Assembly: GCA_021809365.1 (NCBI GenBank)
Contig: JAKBAC010000032.1
Coordinates: 1-25,951 of the forward strand
DNA length: 25,951 bases
Reading direction: 5' to 3'
From: Planctomycetota bacterium
Lineage (GTDB): Bacteria > Planctomycetota > Phycisphaerae > WQYP01
The translations under genes and the position numbers were made by a program. The notes below the pieces were generated by a model. The model did not search any database. It worked only from the letters and a program-made list of their open reading frames with translations, and was not told the origin of the DNA. Positions 16,404 through 23,478 of the stretch are shown in pieces; within the stretch, counting starts at the first letter, position 1, and each line of letters begins with the position of its first letter.

Positions 16404-16524
16404 TATCACCGCACTGAACGCTTTTTCGCGAGCTTCGTTTGTAAACAATCGCCAGATACCCGATGATGTGGCGGCTGGGCCGGATGGTGTTTTATACCGC
16501 CCCACCAAGGAAAGGACTGTCTGA
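16241..16524 (+). other. probable frameshifted C-terminal coding part of the exported protein
   Basis: From 16241 to about 16370, frame 2 (codons starting at 16241) is open. It has the C-rich third positions of its neighbours and encodes residues such as YHKYNDFIKFRISDDQ. From 16369 to 16521, frame 1 is open and encodes a stretch containing DQVGTGGHSNITALNAFSRA, ending in a TGA at 16522. Both changes correspond to one missing base and both can occur at a GCGAT that would read GCGGAT. With both bases restored, the gene would end three bases before the next ATG (16528), which fits a tight operon. Whether this is a sequencing error or real decay cannot be told from this window. Confidence 0.6.
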
Positions 16525-16527
16525 AGT

Positions 16528-18315
16528 ATGAAGACGATCGTTCATGTCACGCATGAAATAGTACAAAAAATCGGTGGCATTGGAGCCGTTCTCCATGGTC
16601 TGTTGACTTCCAAATATTATGACCAGCATGTTGAACGGAATATTCTGGTTGGCCCGTTGTTCAACACGGACGGCCCGGCCGAATCGCGGCTCGGGCAGAA
16701 CGGCGAAGTGCTATATAGCTCCATGGATGGAATCGTCCGTCATCCGCTGGCTCCAGCGTTAGCGGAAGTGGAACGCAAATATCATGTTGATCTGATTTAC
16801 GGACGCAAGGCGTATCACGATAAATTTACCGGCATAACGTCACACCCGGAAGTGCTGCTGATCAACGTCAATCATTTTGACCAGGCCCGGATCGGCGTAT
16901 TCAAATTTCGATTGTTCGAATCGTTCGGCATTGAATCCAACCGCTATGAATATGTCTGGGATTATGAGCAGTATCTGCGCATCGCCGAACCGGCCATTGA
17001 CGCATTGCTGGCTATTGGTTGCGGCAATCCGCATCATCCGGCGGTGATTTTGTCCCATGAATACATGGGAATGCCCACCGCCCTGGCAGCCCGGCTTAAC
17101 GCCCCCGCCCATTTCCGCACGATATTTTATGCTCATGAAGTGGCTCCCATGCGGCGGATTGTGGAATCTCATCCAGGGCAGGACATCGCGTTTTACAATG
17201 CCATGCGGCACGCCGCGGACGAGGGGCTGCATGTCAATGACGTATTCGGATCCCAGAAGTTTTTTTACAAATATCCACTGGTTGAGGCGGCCCGGCATTG
17301 CGACAATATCTTCGCGGTTGGTGATTACATCGTTGATGAATTTCGCTTTCTGGATTCCGCATTTCAGGAGAAGAATATCGATCTGGCATATAACGGTGTG
17401 CCGGCCTTCGCATTAACACTGGAAGAAAAAATGGCCTCGCGCGTCCGCCTGCAGCATTATTGCGAGACGCTTCTTGGCTATCGGCCCGATTTTGTGCTCA
17501 CACATGTGACGCGCATGGTGCTGTCCAAGGGATTGTGGCGTGATGTGCGGGTAATGGAGCATCTGGAAAAGCTGCTGCACCATGAAAATAAGTCGGCTGT
17601 GCTTCTGGTGCTGTCAACCGAAACATCCGCGCGGCGCGCCGATGATGTGCGCAACATGGAATCCGCTTACAAATGGCCCACCGCGCACCGGGAAGGATAT
17701 CCGGATCTCACCGGCGGCGAGGCGGCCTTTTACGCCGGCGTGCAGGAATTTAATGCCCGCAGCCGCAGCGCTAAAATCATCTACATCAATCAGTTCGGCT
17801 TTGATCACCGCAGTTGTGGAGACCGCATGGCCGCGGATATGGAATTCATGGATATTCGCCACGGTTCCGATCTTGAATTCGGCCAATCCATTTATGAGCC
17901 GTTCGGCATTGCCCAGATCGAGCCAATTTCATTTGGAGCAATATGCGTCTATACCTCGCTGTGCGGATGCGCGGGGTTTGTCCGCCATGTTGCAGGACCG
18001 GGTGGAACGGAAAATGCCATCGCCGTCGATTACACCCGGTCCGGTGACGTGGAACCACAGTCCATTGATGAATGTCTGAGCATGAACCGCGTGCGACGAG
18101 AAGACATTGAAGACTCTGTGGCCCGGACCGTGGCAGCGGAAATTCATCGGCGGCTCCCGCGAACCGAGGCTCAATTTAATCGCTTGTTGCAGCAGGGTTA
18201 CAAATTGGCATCCCGGATGAGCTGGGAAGTTGTCGCGCGCGATTATGTTCTACCCGGAATTGACCGGGCACTGGCCGGAACACCCGCGACTGCTAAACAG
18301 ACTGTAAAGGTCTGA
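16528..18315 (+). CDS. divergent glycogen/starch-synthase-like glycosyltransferase (GT5 type)
   Basis: The 595-residue protein has the GT5 layout. The N-terminal QKIGGIGAVLHGL (about 13-25) corresponds to the ADP-glucose-binding KxGGL motif. The C-terminal SIYEPFGIAQIEPISFGAICV (about 454-474) holds an intact E-x7-E. These enzymes elongate alpha-1,4-glucans from ADP- or UDP-glucose. It is roughly 100 residues longer than bacterial GlgA and diverges strongly between the two motifs, including a segment with TETSARRADDVRNMESAYKW that I cannot match. The donor and product are therefore uncertain. AAGGA lies about ten bases before the ATG. No glgB or glgC is nearby; a GT4 gene and an exported protein precede it. 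It converges with the QueD-like gene 35 nt further on. Confidence 0.75.
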   Translation: MKTIVHVTHEIVQKIGGIGAVLHGLLTSKYYDQHVERNILVGPLFNTDGPAESRLGQNGEVLYSSMDGIVRHPLAPALAEVERKYHVDLIYGRKAYHDKFTGITSHPEVLLINVNHFDQARIGVFKFRLFESFGIESNRYEYVWDYEQYLRIAEPAIDALLAIGCGNPHHPAVILSHEYMGMPTALAARLNAPAHFRTIFYAHEVAPMRRIVESHPGQDIAFYNAMRHAADEGLHVNDVFGSQKFFYKYPLVEAARHCDNIFAVGDYIVDEFRFLDSAFQEKNIDLAYNGVPAFALTLEEKMASRVRLQHYCETLLGYRPDFVLTHVTRMVLSKGLWRDVRVMEHLEKLLHHENKSAVLLVLSTETSARRADDVRNMESAYKWPTAHREGYPDLTGGEAAFYAGVQEFNARSRSAKIIYINQFGFDHRSCGDRMAADMEFMDIRHGSDLEFGQSIYEPFGIAQIEPISFGAICVYTSLCGCAGFVRHVAGPGGTENAIAVDYTRSGDVEPQSIDECLSMNRVRREDIEDSVARTVAAEIHRRLPRTEAQFNRLLQQGYKLASRMSWEVVARDYVLPGIDRALAGTPATAKQTVKV

Positions 18316-18350
18316 TGATAATTGCAAATCCGCGGCATGATGGATCGGTG

Positions 18351-18722
18351 TTATTCCAGCACATAGATGGCCATGCAGTTCGGTGCCTCCGTGATCGAAA
18401 CGCTGCGAAGTTTCGCCGGGGCTGGAATGTGGGATGCAATCAATTCAGCAATCCGCTGAGCCACGCGCTCGGCGGATGGGTTTACCGCCTTATCAAAAGG
18501 CGGAATATCATTGAGATGACGATTCTCCCAGACAGCACATAGCTGTTGGAGACTTTGCTCAAGCTGATGAAAATCCATAACGGTTTCAAGGACATCGAGT
18601 TTCATCGCCTCCACACGAACCGTGACGTTCCAGTGATGACGGTGCAACGGCTCAATGGTGCCATTCGGCAGGCGTAACTGGTGCGATGCGAAAAACATGG
18701 TTTGGACTTCAATGGCGAACAT
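18351..18722 (-). CDS. 6-pyruvoyl-tetrahydropterin synthase/QueD-like protein lacking catalytic residues
   Basis: The 123-residue protein has the T-fold PTPS/QueD layout. The presumed zinc ligands are H14, H27 and H29 (SHQL and LHRHHW), followed by VMDFHQLE and a C-terminal ITEAPNCMAIYV with the pterin-binding Glu. Authentic enzymes have Cys four residues before the HGH motif and an Asp-His pair in LDHxxLN. Here the Cys position (23) is Ile and the pair is E66-N67, although LND follows. Catalysis of the usual preQ0 or biopterin reaction is therefore doubtful. It starts 27 nt after proC on the same strand, without a clear ribosome binding site, and is probably cotranscribed. A pterin-binding or other zinc-dependent role is possible. 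Confidence 0.8.
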   Translation of the reverse strand: MFAIEVQTMFFASHQLRLPNGTIEPLHRHHWNVTVRVEAMKLDVLETVMDFHQLEQSLQQLCAVWENRHLNDIPPFDKAVNPSAERVAQRIAELIASHIPAPAKLRSVSITEAPNCMAIYVLE

Positions 18723-18749
18723 GGCCGCTGCTTTCTGCTCAACACCTTG

Positions 18750-19565
18750 TTACCGGGCCAACTCTTTGCCGCGCCGGGCGGCCGCAGAGAGTGCCTCGGC
18801 GATAATCTCGGCAAACTTTTGCGTTTCCATGCTCTGAATCGCCGCCTCGGTAAAACCGCCCGGGCTGGTAACTTTGCGACGCAGTTCCGTGGGAGAATCT
18901 TTGGATTGTTCAAGCATCCGACCGGCACCGATGACCGTCTGACGGGCCAGTAACTGCGCATCCGCGGATGAAAGCCCCAACCGCTCCCCCGCCGCCGCCA
19001 TGGCTTCAGCCAAATAGAATACATACGCCGGACCTGATCCGGAAAGACTGGTCACCGCATCCATGAGTGTTTCTGAAATTTCAACCACCGCGCCGCAGGA
19101 ACCGAAAATTTCCATCGCCAGCCGCATGTCCACGTCATTGGCTGTGCCACCCCGGCAAATTCCACTGGCCCCGGCACCAACGAGCATGGGCGTATTGGGC
19201 ATGACGCGCACCACATGCACACCGGATACCAGATGTTTTTCAATGAATCCCGTGGATACCGCCGCAACAATTGAAATAACCAGCGTGGATTCGTCCAGTA
19301 CAGGCCTGATCTGCTCCAGAGCTTCTTGAATTTTCTGCGGTTTAACAGCCAGCAGAATGCAGTGCGATGCCCCTGCTACTTCGGCGGAATCAGCAGTTGC
19401 GGCAACGCCCAACTCCCCAGCCAGCAATTTCCGCCGGTCCGGTGACGGGTCCGCCACGAAAATATCGGCAGGCTTGAAAAGCCCCGCGCTAATGCCGCCG
19501 CGTGCAATGGCCTCCGCCATATTGCCGCCACCGACAAAGCCGAGTTTATAGGTTTTTGCATTCAC
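18750..19565 (-). CDS. proC: pyrroline-5-carboxylate reductase
   Basis: ProC reduces pyrroline-5-carboxylate to proline with NAD(P)H, the last step of proline synthesis. The 271-residue protein has the N-terminal Rossmann motif LGFVGGGNMAEAI, the AVKPQ segment and VRVMPNTPMLVGAG. The C-terminal dimerisation domain has LSGSGPAYVF and VTSPGGFTEAAI, both ProC signatures. The GTG at 19565 is chosen because GAGGTGG lies five bases upstream, an almost ideal ribosome binding site. It is 70 nt downstream of the vapC-like gene. A TATAAAAT box (about 19577-19584) lies in that gap but has no good -35 partner, so readthrough from the toxin-antitoxin promoter is possible. Confidence 0.96.
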   Translation of the reverse strand: MNAKTYKLGFVGGGNMAEAIARGGISAGLFKPADIFVADPSPDRRKLLAGELGVAATADSAEVAGASHCILLAVKPQKIQEALEQIRPVLDESTLVISIVAAVSTGFIEKHLVSGVHVVRVMPNTPMLVGAGASGICRGGTANDVDMRLAMEIFGSCGAVVEISETLMDAVTSLSGSGPAYVFYLAEAMAAAGERLGLSSADAQLLARQTVIGAGRMLEQSKDSPTELRRKVTSPGGFTEAAIQSMETQKFAEIIAEALSAAARRGKELAR

Positions 19566-19634
19566 CGTGCCACCTCTATTTTATACCGCATGATACTGGA
19601 TAACGGCACTCCTGGCACATACACAAACACACCA

Positions 19635-20021
19635 TTACCAGAGCCGCGTGATGCCGTATTGATCGAAAACTTTGTCCTTTCCAATAACGGCCATGGATTC
19701 AATATGCGCTTGCGCAATGAGCATGCGGTCAAACGGGTCGCGGTGTGGTCCGGGCAATTCTCCGGCGTGAATCGCATGGCTGATGGTTATGGCCATCGGA
19801 TCAAATCCTTCCCGCTCCAACGTCCCACTGAAATCGGCCAAAAGATAATCCGGAACCTCCAGCTTGCCCATGCGCACCTTAATGGCAATCTCCCAGGCCG
19901 ACGCGGCGCTGACATACAATCTGTTGCGCATCGCACTGATCGTGTGACGTGCCGGCTTCGACAGCGACGGATCATCGGCCAGCCACCATATCAAGGCGTG
20001 CGTATCCAACAGAGCATTCAA
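19635..20021 (-). CDS. PIN-domain ribonuclease toxin (VapC type)
   Basis: VapC-type toxins cut RNA, often initiator tRNA or rRNA, when the partner antitoxin is lost. The 128-residue protein has the four acidic PIN active-site residues: D6 in LLDTHALIWW, E44 in SAWEIAIK, D98 in DPFDRMLIAQA and D116 in VIGKDKVFD. The first two motifs are the form usual for PIN toxins paired with Phd-type antitoxins. The start is taken as the TTG at 20021, which overlaps the antitoxin stop codon in a TTGA arrangement and gives the usual MNxLLDTHAL beginning. A TTG at 20036 would add five residues. Coupled translation keeps toxin levels tied to antitoxin. Confidence 0.88.
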   Translation of the reverse strand: MNALLDTHALIWWLADDPSLSKPARHTISAMRNRLYVSAASAWEIAIKVRMGKLEVPDYLLADFSGTLEREGFDPMAITISHAIHAGELPGPHRDPFDRMLIAQAHIESMAVIGKDKVFDQYGITRLW

Positions 20022-20254
20022 TCTTCTTTCTCCCAAAGACTCTGCTGATCCGGCGAAAGCGGATTGAAAGCATCGGATCTGATCACAATGCGCCCTTTTA
20101 ATGCCCCGGGCCGCCGCCGTCCCCGATCTTTGATTGCCACCAGCCGAACCACCGGATCACGCCCGCGTTTAATGGTAATCTCTTCTCCCCGTTCAACGCG
20201 GGCAATGATCTCAGATAGATGCGTTTTGGCCTCATGAACCGTCACAAATGGCAT
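20018..20254 (-). CDS. Phd/YefM-type antitoxin of the PIN toxin
   Basis: The 78-residue protein begins with FVTVHEAKTHLSEIIARVERGEEITI, the N-terminal DNA-binding and dimerisation region of Phd/YefM antitoxins. It continues with KRGRDPVVRLVAI. The C-terminal tail rich in charged and aromatic residues would wrap the toxin. The ATG at 20254 is chosen because GGAG lies six bases upstream; two further in-frame upstream ATGs would add non-conserved residues. It shares four bases with the toxin start. Together with toxin it should repress its own promoter at the palindromic sites in 20316-20337. Confidence 0.88.
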   Translation of the reverse strand: MPFVTVHEAKTHLSEIIARVERGEEITIKRGRDPVVRLVAIKDRGRRRPGALKGRIVIRSDAFNPLSPDQQSLWEKED

Positions 20255-20315
20255 GTTCATCTCCAATTCCGCATTGGATGGCGGCTCGGCCGGCGAACCC
20301 AATGCATCCTATCTA

Positions 20316-20355
20316 TTAGCTAATATAGATTAGCTAAGCGAATGCGCGAAGTCAA
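20316..20355 (-). promoter_or_regulatory. autoregulated promoter of the toxin-antitoxin pair
   Basis: On the minus strand TTGACT (20355-20350) and TAATCT (20332-20327) are separated by 17 nt. Two copies of the 8-bp palindrome TTAGCTAA (20316-20323 and 20330-20337) overlap the -10 box and the expected start site, with centres 14 nt apart. This is the layout expected for a Phd-type antitoxin that binds as two dimers to repress its own operon. The -35 match is five of six; the -10 is weaker. Confidence 0.65.
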
Positions 20356-20361
20356 GTGGAA

Positions 20362-20398
20362 AAAAGGCCCGGCTGGAATCACCGCAGCCGGGCCTTTT
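20362..20398 (-). terminator. intrinsic terminator of ppdK
   Basis: A 13-bp perfect stem (20386-20398 with 20362-20374) encloses an 11-nt loop and is followed on the minus strand by a run of T. It lies 34 nt after the ppdK stop and just before the toxin-antitoxin promoter, so it separates the two units. Confidence 0.88.
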
Positions 20399-20431
20399 GA
20401 ATCTGACTCTATGCATGCACATGTATGGTGC

Positions 20432-23098
20432 TTACTTCGTTGAATAGCTGCCGCCGGTGGTGGCTTTGACTACCGCCTGCGCTGCGGCCAACCGGGCTAT
20501 CGGAACGCGATACGGTGAGCAACTGACATAATTCAACCCCACGCGGTGACAGAATTCCACCGACGCCGGATCGCCACCATGCTCACCACAGATGCCAACC
20601 TTCAGATCACCGCGCGTGCTGCGGCCTTTTTCTATGGCAATCCTGATAAGCTGTCCCACGCCTTCTTGATCCAATGAATTAAAGGGATCCTTGGGCAGGA
20701 TTTCCAGTTCAACATATTTTGGCACAAAAGATGCCACGTCATCACGCGAGAAGCCAAAGGTCATCTGCGTGAGATCATTGGTGCCGAAACTGAAAAATTC
20801 CGCTTCTTTGGCAATCTGATCAGCCGTAATCGCGGCCCGCGGCAGCTCAATCATTGTGCCGACCTTGTAATCAATTTTTGTGCCGGCCCTGGAGAATACT
20901 TCATCGGCCACCGCCCGCACACGCGGCAGCAGAAACTCCAATTCCTTCACGGTGTTGACGATGGGGATCATGATTTCGGGATAGACCTTGACCCCCTTCT
21001 TCGCCACTTCAACCGCGGCCTGCACGATTGCCCGAACTTGCATCTCCAGAATTTCCGGGAATACCACCGCCAGACGACATCCGCGGAAGCCCAGCATCGG
21101 ATTGGATTCATGAAGTTCCGTAACGCGTCGCTTGATCCGATCCAGTGGTACTTTCATTTCACGCGCCATCTGACGCTGATTTTTATCTTCGTGCGGAAGA
21201 AATTCATGCAGCGGGGGATCCAACAGGCGGATGGTTACCGGCAATCCATCCATGGCCTTGAAGATGCCGATGAAATCTTTTTTCTGATACGGAAGAAGCT
21301 TTTTCAATGCGGCCCGGCGATCTTTTTCATTGTCCGCCAGAATCATTTCGCGTACCGCAACAATCCGATCTCCTTCAAAGAACATGTGCTCGGTGCGGCA
21401 CAACCCGATGCCCTGCGCACCAAATTCGCGGGCCACCCGTGCATCATTCGGCGTATCGGCATTGGTGCGAACCTGTAATTTGCGAATCGAATCCGCCCAG
21501 CCCATGAGCTTGGCGAAATCCCCGGAAACCGTTGGTTTTACCGTTGCCACCGCGCCGGCAAACACCATACCCGTTGATCCATCTATGGAAATGGTATCTT
21601 TGCGGGTTAACTTACGTGTCTTGCCATTGGCACCCTTGATAAACACGGTTCCGGCCTTGGCGTCAATATCCAGCTCACCGCAACCGGCGACGCACGGCTT
21701 TCCCATCCCGCGGGCCACCACGGCCGCGTGGCTGGTCATGCCGCCCGTGCTCGTGAGAATTCCCACCGCCGTCTGCATACCGCCAATATCCTCCGGTGAT
21801 GTTTCCTTCCGTACCAGAATGACTTTTTCACCGTCGGCACATCGCTTTTCCGCCTCCTCGGCGGTGAACGCCAGTTTGCCCACCCCCGCCCCGGGCGAGG
21901 CCGGCAAACCCTTGGCAATCTGATCGCGTGCCGCCTTGGGATCAAACGACGGGTGCAGCAACTGATCCAAACTGGCAGGCTCAACCCGCAGCACCGCCGT
22001 ATTCTGGTCAATAAGCCCTTCCGCCGCCATTTCCACCGCCACGCGCACCGCCGCCTGCGCAGTGCGTTTGCCGTTACGGGTTTGCAGCATATAAAAGTGA
22101 TTATGCTCAACCGTAAATTCCATATCCTGCACATCCTTGAAATGCTTTTCAAGAATGTCCTTTACCCGCAGCAGCTCCGCATACGCATCCGGCAGCGTAT
22201 CGCCCATGCGGACAATCTCCTGCGGCGTGCGGATGCCGGCTACCACATCTTCGCCCTGTGCATTGATGAGAAATTCACCATAGAACACATTCTCGCCGGT
22301 CGAGGGATCGCGTGTGAAACATACGCCCGTGGCGCAATCTTCACCCATATTGCCGAACACCATGGCCTGCACATTGACCGCCGTGCCGTTGAGACCGGAG
22401 ATTTCATTGATCTGGCGGTATTTAATCGCCCGCGGACTCATCCATGATTGAAATACCGCTTTGACTGATTTTAGAATCTGTTCGCGCGGGCTGGTGGGAA
22501 ATTTTTCCCTGGTGTGTTTTTCATAAACCTTCAGATACCGTTGGCAAACTTCTTTAAGCCCCTCCACATCCAAATCTGTATCCAGTTTCACTTTACGCTG
22601 CTTTTTAACCGCCGCCAATTCATGTTCAAAGTGATGATGATCCACACCCATGACCGTATCACCGAACATGTTGATCAGCCGTCGCCAGGCATCCCATGCG
22701 AAGCGCGGGTTCCCGCAGGATTTGGAAAATGGATCGATCATTTGCTCCGTCAGGCCGATGTTCAACACCGTATCCATCATGCCCGGCATGGAAACCGCCG
22801 CGCCGCTGCGGCAGGAAACCAGCAACGGATTCACCGGATCACCGAGTTTTTTACCCAAGGCGCTTTCCAGCAATTTGATGCTGGCGTCAATCTGTTGTTC
22901 CAGCCCGGCGGGAAATTGTTCCCCATTTTTATAATACGCCGCGCAACATTCCGTGCTGATGGTGAAGCCCGGAGGCACCGGCAGACCGATATTGGTCATC
23001 TCCGCCAAATTGGCCCCTTTGCCGCCCAGCAGAATCTTATCCTTAGCGCTTCCTTCCGCTTTGCCATTTCCAAAGAAATACGTCAATTTATCGACCAC
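20432..23098 (-). CDS. ppdK: pyruvate, phosphate dikinase
   Basis: PPDK interconverts pyruvate, ATP and phosphate with PEP, AMP and pyrophosphate in the cytoplasm, so it can act in glycolysis or gluconeogenesis. The 888-residue protein is full length. The N-terminal ATP-grasp domain begins KILLGGKGANLAEM and carries the CRSGAAVSMPGMMDTVLNIG motif. The swivelling domain has the phosphorylated His in GGMTSHAAVVARGMGKPC near 454. The C-terminal PEP/pyruvate barrel has GLCRTEHMFF and the catalytic Cys in GICGEHGGDP near 830. The GTG start at 23098 has GGAGGT eight bases upstream. It stands alone, with a promoter at 23189-23216 and a terminator at 20362-20398. Confidence 0.98.
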   Translation of the reverse strand: MVDKLTYFFGNGKAEGSAKDKILLGGKGANLAEMTNIGLPVPPGFTISTECCAAYYKNGEQFPAGLEQQIDASIKLLESALGKKLGDPVNPLLVSCRSGAAVSMPGMMDTVLNIGLTEQMIDPFSKSCGNPRFAWDAWRRLINMFGDTVMGVDHHHFEHELAAVKKQRKVKLDTDLDVEGLKEVCQRYLKVYEKHTREKFPTSPREQILKSVKAVFQSWMSPRAIKYRQINEISGLNGTAVNVQAMVFGNMGEDCATGVCFTRDPSTGENVFYGEFLINAQGEDVVAGIRTPQEIVRMGDTLPDAYAELLRVKDILEKHFKDVQDMEFTVEHNHFYMLQTRNGKRTAQAAVRVAVEMAAEGLIDQNTAVLRVEPASLDQLLHPSFDPKAARDQIAKGLPASPGAGVGKLAFTAEEAEKRCADGEKVILVRKETSPEDIGGMQTAVGILTSTGGMTSHAAVVARGMGKPCVAGCGELDIDAKAGTVFIKGANGKTRKLTRKDTISIDGSTGMVFAGAVATVKPTVSGDFAKLMGWADSIRKLQVRTNADTPNDARVAREFGAQGIGLCRTEHMFFEGDRIVAVREMILADNEKDRRAALKKLLPYQKKDFIGIFKAMDGLPVTIRLLDPPLHEFLPHEDKNQRQMAREMKVPLDRIKRRVTELHESNPMLGFRGCRLAVVFPEILEMQVRAIVQAAVEVAKKGVKVYPEIMIPIVNTVKELEFLLPRVRAVADEVFSRAGTKIDYKVGTMIELPRAAITADQIAKEAEFFSFGTNDLTQMTFGFSRDDVASFVPKYVELEILPKDPFNSLDQEGVGQLIRIAIEKGRSTRGDLKVGICGEHGGDPASVEFCHRVGLNYVSCSPYRVPIARLAAAQAVVKATTGGSYSTK

Positions 23099-23188
23099 GT
23101 TGTGGTACCTCCAGAAAAATAAACCGGTGAAATTAAAAACTCCGCTTCCTGTTCGCCCAGCCGGTGCAACGAACGCGGAAACCGTAAG

Positions 23189-23216
23189 AGTATAGAGACC
23201 GTGCGCACGGCGTCAA
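23189..23216 (-). promoter_or_regulatory. ppdK promoter with a palindrome filling the spacer
   Basis: On the minus strand TTGACG (23216-23211) and TATACT (23194-23189) each match five of six consensus bases and are 16 nt apart. Twelve of the 16 spacer bases form the perfect palindrome CCGTGCGCACGG (23199-23210). This looks like an operator that a dimeric regulator could occupy to block polymerase. Transcription should start near 23182. Confidence 0.7.
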
Positions 23217-23279
23217 ACGACTTTGGCGCAACTTCAAGTCCGGAGTGTTGTAATGAATCCGAACCAGCATACCAGGACA

Positions 23280-23317
23280 CCCCTCCCCTTTTAGCCGCGT
23301 GTGCTTGCACCGCGCGT
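23280..23317 (-). repeat. short repeat, copy 2 (upstream of ppdK)
   Basis: The reverse complement of 23294-23317 is identical to 6914-6937. The A/G-rich tail continues the match to 23280, giving 34 of 38 overall. As with copy 1, the repeat points towards the downstream gene, here about 195 nt before the ppdK start and 64 nt before its -35 box. Confidence 0.75.
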
Positions 23318-23407
23318 GTTGCGCAAGAGTCGTCAGTGTTGAGAAAATAGAAAGTAGACCGCAGGGGTGCCCCATCTTGCGACAGCCTATCCTCTTGCTT
23401 TAGCCGA

Positions 23408-23452
23408 ATTTGCTCTACTGTTCACCTGTTCTACTCACACCTGCTCTAATCG
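23408..23452. repeat. three imperfect tandem 15-nt units downstream of anmK
   Basis: Units at 23408-23422, 23423-23437 and 23438-23452 share the core TG(C/T)TCTA(C/A)T in the same phase. The second and third differ at few positions over their first 13 bases. The array is 27 nt beyond the anmK stop. Confidence 0.5.
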
Positions 23453-23478
23453 GGCCGCAGTCCGATTCGCGCTACTGC

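Larger units (their letters stand above)
23099..23478. other. 380-nt region between anmK and ppdK
   Basis: No gene is recognised. On the minus strand the order is three imperfect tandem 15-nt units (23408-23452), the second copy of the short repeat (23280-23317), the ppdK promoter (23189-23216) and a leader of about 84 nt with the ribosome binding site. Open frames here are short and lack family resemblance. I see no terminator for anmK with a clear T-run. Confidence 0.55.

Noticed and set aside
18315..18542. Plus-strand open frame after the GT5-like gene
   Set aside because: It is antisense to the well-supported QueD-like gene and has no motif.
20022..20036. Earlier TTG start for the PIN toxin
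   Set aside because: The start at 20021 gives the normal family N-terminus and overlaps the antitoxin stop; the longer form adds non-conserved residues.
23408..23452. CRISPR array
   Set aside because: Units are 15 nt, directly adjacent without spacers, and no cas gene is in the window.
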